Assembly (NCBI GenBank): GCA_033065855.1
Contig: JAVXUO010001926.1
Coordinates: 62,001-126,000 of the forward strand
Source of the DNA: Escallonia rubra
Taxonomy: Eukaryota > Streptophyta > Magnoliopsida > Escalloniales > Escalloniaceae
Length of the DNA: 64,000 nt
Reading direction: 5' to 3'
The position numbers and the translations under genes were made by a program. Below, piece by piece: positions 60,891 through 64,000 of the stretch (positions are counted from its first letter, which is position 1; every line of letters begins with the position of its first letter). The notes beneath the pieces were generated by a model that saw only the letters and a program-made list of their open reading frames with translations, searched no databases and was not told the origin of the DNA.

Positions 60891-61664
60891 AAAGCCAAAA
60901 AAGAAAGAAAAAATCTCATTTTCGCGCTCGCTCTCTGTGTGTGCGTGCGTGCGTGTCAATCACTCTCACCCTCTTCTTGGTTTCAGCTAAGGACATTTCT
61001 CTCGGTTCTTCACCAAAATTGAAGTTCTTTGGGCAAATTCAACATATGTTCTTTGTAATTTCAGCTTATCTGCAGTCTCTCCTTCTATCGTCTTCGTCAC
61101 TTCAATCTCATATGGTGCCATTAAGGGTTTTCCGTGATTTATGACTTTGACCCAAAACCCGAAATCTTTTCTATTTGGTGCCTTAGGGAAAAGCGTAATC
61201 CTCAAGAAACTGTGAAGCATGAAAATGTAATTTTTCATTTAAACTGGCATGTGTATGTTTTGTTAATTTACTAGGATTTGTTTCCATAGTTGATAAAACC
61301 TTAGGAATTTTTCTTCATTAACCTTGGCTATAAATCTTTCTGTCCCTGAAATACACATTGTTGCAGGTCCCGCTTATGGACATTGATGGCAGCGTGATTC
61401 CAATTTCAAGTTGAGTAGGTAGATTTTCTTGTATTTTTTAAATGTACTTTCTTAATTATGCATGCCTTTCTTTATGTAAAGATTTCCCTTGACCATTTTG
61501 GACTTAGTAAACTAAGAGTCGTACTTGATTAGTTGACTTATAGAGAGCATTGGTTGGCTGGGATTGTAACTCTTATAGTTGGGACATACTTTGTACTTTG
61601 TATAGAAGACTTTGTTTTCTCTTTCTCGAAAGAAACTATGGCCATAACGTCTGGTCACATCTTA

Positions 61665-62061
61665 GGGTCTATTCGGTAATGTTAATTTTTTCAGTTTTTT
61701 TTCCAGTTTTGTCAACCGGAGAAAATAAATGTGTTTGGCACACAGTTTTCTTTTTTCTTCAGTTTTGAAAATCAATTTTTTAAAACAGGGCTGTTTTTTT
61801 AAACTCTCGTTTAGGAGTTTTGGGTTTTCAGTTTTAGTTTTTATTTTGAGACCACCACCACAGCAAGCGCCGCCGGCCGGTCGGCAGCCACCGCCACACC
61901 CCAACACCGCAAACCACCACCAAAGAAAGAATTCAAAATAAAAACTAAATAATCAAACAACCATTTGTTTTTGTAAAAAAAAAAAAATAAACTAAACTGA
62001 TTTTGATTTTTGTTTATTTAGAAACAGAAAATCAAACATGGAAGTGATTTCAAACGCTACC
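61665..62061. mobile_element. PIF/Harbinger-like MITE with GC-rich core
   Basis: TTA flanks on both sides (61662-61664 and 62062-62064) and ends GGGTCTATTCGGTAAT / GGTAGCGTTTGAAAT (reverse complement) resemble PIF ends. Inside, 'ccagttttg' and 'aaaaccaaaa' words are inverted around a short CCACCG-rich core (about 61850-61920). No transposase. Confidence 0.5.
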
Positions 62062-62138
62062 TTAGTTTCCCTGAATGGCCTTTAAAAGTGTTGTCATGTT
62101 GTATCCCTTTAGTACGCTCACTTGCCGTAGACATGTAT

Positions 62139-63611
62139 TGTAACCCCCCGAACCCGAGGGTTCATACGCGTCCTTAACCAAAACCTAGAATCGTCGGATA
62201 ACGTAACTATTATAAAGGTAGAGCAGAACATCTAAAATATCCCAATGCATAATTATCTAAATCTCAAAAACTTAAATCTAAAATACTTCAAAACTTTATT
62301 GCAAATCTCTCAGTATAAACATCTGAATCAAAAGTAAAAGAAATCAACTAACCAATAATTCGTCTAAAGAATTCATAACCTCTACGATTCTCAATATCAA
62401 ACGCCAAAGCAATTTCACCGCTGTAATAACATCTCATCATTCGTGATACTCTTGGCCTGAGAGGAGATGGAAACAAAAAGCAAAGGAGTGAGCATGAATT
62501 GCCCAGTAAGAGATCTTACACACAGAGGGCCAAAACGAATACGAAACATGAGTTATCAAGTAGAGCCAACAAATACAAATTTCGATAACTCAGTCAAATT
62601 TCGCAAGCGAATTACAAAAGTGACCAAACGGGTTATCAAAAACGAATAACATATTTGAGTTATCGAATAGAACCAATAATTAGGAATTCAGATAATTCAA
62701 TCAAATTTCACAAGCGAATAACAGAAGCAACCGAAAATGGGGTTAAATAATCAATAAGTCGAACATCAATTCACACACGAATAACAAATCGACTGAAAAA
62801 TATGTTACATAACCAATAAGTCGAATATCAAAATACATTTATCAAAATTATAGGTAGAGTACACGGTTAAACTCAAATGTAGGTAGAGTACGACTATTGA
62901 ATTTATACAAAATTATAATGTTAAGGACCAATTAAAAAGAGACACATCACCATTGAAAAGAATGGATGGCCTTCATGCCATGAGCAGTAATGGTCTTTTA
63001 TAACAAGGGTGACATATTCAGATATTAGAATATGTGACGGACTGATTTTAATGCAAGTCACCGGAAAAACAATTTTGTGGTGAAGTCAAAAAAAAAACAA
63101 GCGTGATGTTCAACAATAGATTCAGAAAAAATATAATTTTGGAATCAAAAGAAGATGCAAAGATTCTTGTGTATAGAACGAAAGATGACGTAAGAACTCT
63201 TACATCAAAGTAACGAATATAACGTCAAAAAAATTCTCTTTATCTTAGATCAATCACTATCTTTTTGCTTGAATACGCAAAAGAATGCACTAACTCTTTT
63301 ATCTTTTCTCTCCTTTTATCTCTAAAAAATATGAAGATTTTATGTCTTCTCCCCCTTATGTAGTTTGCTAGTCTAATTCTAATATAAGTTAAAGTCATAA
63401 TTGCTAGTGCAATCATAATACAACTTAAAGTCCTCATTACTAATTTAATCAGAATGTGACTTAAAATCCTAATTCAAGTCGAAATCTTTTTTTTTTCTTC
63501 TTCATAATATCTAATGCAATCACATTAGCCACTAACACTATTAAATATTAATTTTATCACTAAAAATACCTCTGAACAAATTCTCTAAAGCTCATGACTT
63601 AATTCAATGTT

Positions 63612-63690
<79 letters not shown>

Positions 63691-63700
63691 CAAGTTGCCA
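62139..63700 (-). repeat. 3' LTR of a minus-strand Ty3 element
   Basis: On the minus strand it runs TGGCAACTTG...GGTTCGGGGGGTTACA, ending like the LTR at 2212-4134 (GGGGCGTTACA). A perfect (AT)37 run at 63614-63687 lies where the TATA box is in the related LTRs. Length about 1.56 kb, with the start less certain than the end. Confidence 0.6.
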
Positions 63701-64000
63701 AAAATCCCCCCCCCCCCCCCCCCCCCCCCCAAAAAAATAATTTCGTCCTCAGAATTTAATGTTCCTTAATCATCAAAAGTATCTTTTTGCTTTCCAACAC
63801 AAGTCATTACATTTGTCACACCGTAAAATAAAATTTCAACCTCAAAATATTTATGACTTAAGTAGCATACAAAATGTATTGAACTAAATGGCTCCACTCA
63901 GAATCCAACAAATGAAATTCTAATCCATCACGCTTCCACTGCGCTACTCTGATAATACATCAAATCATACCATTTGCACAGTTCACTTGATAGTAACGTG
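63701..64000 (-). mobile_element. Ty3/gypsy fossil, 3' end running off the right edge
   Basis: On the minus strand, TTCTGAGGACGAAATTATTT followed by a G-rich polypurine tract (63706-63730 is C25 on the plus strand) matches the segment before the 3' LTR of the element at 1-4134 (TTCCGAGGACGGAATTTTTA and G-run). The adjoining LTR is 62139-63700. The pol part beyond 64000 is outside the window and the visible stretch has no open frame. Confidence 0.6.

Noticed and set aside
1-64000. CRISPR array, bacterial-type operons, rRNA genes, telomeric repeats or Cassandra-type 5S-bearing LTRs
   Set aside because: No spacer-separated identical repeats of CRISPR type, no 5S or 45S rRNA signature, no TTTAGGG arrays; the sequence is a plant nuclear genome.

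Overview
The window is nuclear DNA of a flowering plant, probably a eudicot. The evidence is a CIN-type TCP transcription factor, a PLS-type pentatricopeptide repeat (PPR) protein, two CLE peptide precursors, plant-type Ty3/gypsy chromoviruses, a tRNA-derived SINE, Mutator-like elements, and hAT- and Tourist-like MITEs. The species cannot be told from this sequence. A single N at 23441 inside a GC-rich repeat suggests a draft assembly.

Layout. 1-10.0 kb is nested retrotransposon sequence: the 3' part of a plus-strand Ty3 chromovirus (1-4134) sits in the gag region of a minus-strand Ty3 element (about 4135-8534), followed by a GC-rich LTR fragment (8842-10045). 10.1-10.66 kb is a hAT-like element. 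The TCP gene (12482-13411, minus) carries a partly degenerate miR319 site. 14.6-15.1 kb is a CT-rich degenerate repeat. 15-22 kb is AT-rich intergenic DNA with a SINE relic and a local duplication. 22.4-26.1 kb is a tandem array with a unit of about 1.07 kb, interrupted by a Mutator-like element with a perfect 9-bp target duplication (22597-23690). 28465-30189 is a complete small LTR element with no protein domains and about 13 copies of a 69-bp repeat. 33.9-35.8 kb holds two pieces of Ty3 elements in opposite orientation. 36.3-37.1 kb holds a tandem duplication and a perfect 34-bp inverted repeat. 37.2-39.5 kb is a GC-rich LTR with internal minisatellites, related to the copy at 8.8-10.0 kb. 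39.8-43.2 kb is a series of hAT-like and MITE-like elements.

The right half holds most of the genes: a small protein with KEN-box and D-box-like degrons (43726-44049, plus), a PPR protein (46144-48477, minus), and two CLE peptide genes (50245-50451, minus; 59356-59619, plus). The two CLE genes are separated by transposable elements, including a Mutator-like element with 83-bp near-identical terminal inverted repeats. The right edge is the 3' LTR and 3' end of another minus-strand Ty3 element.

There is no operon-like organisation. The genes are single transcription units in transposon-rich DNA. The two CLE precursors are probably relatives by local duplication. The TCP, PPR and degron proteins have no evident link to them beyond proximity. 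No wholly new multi-gene system is visible. The most unusual items are the mini LTR element with open-frame 69-bp repeats, the 34-bp fold-back, and the recurrence of GC-rich proline/threonine-codon cores inside otherwise AT-rich terminal-inverted-repeat elements.
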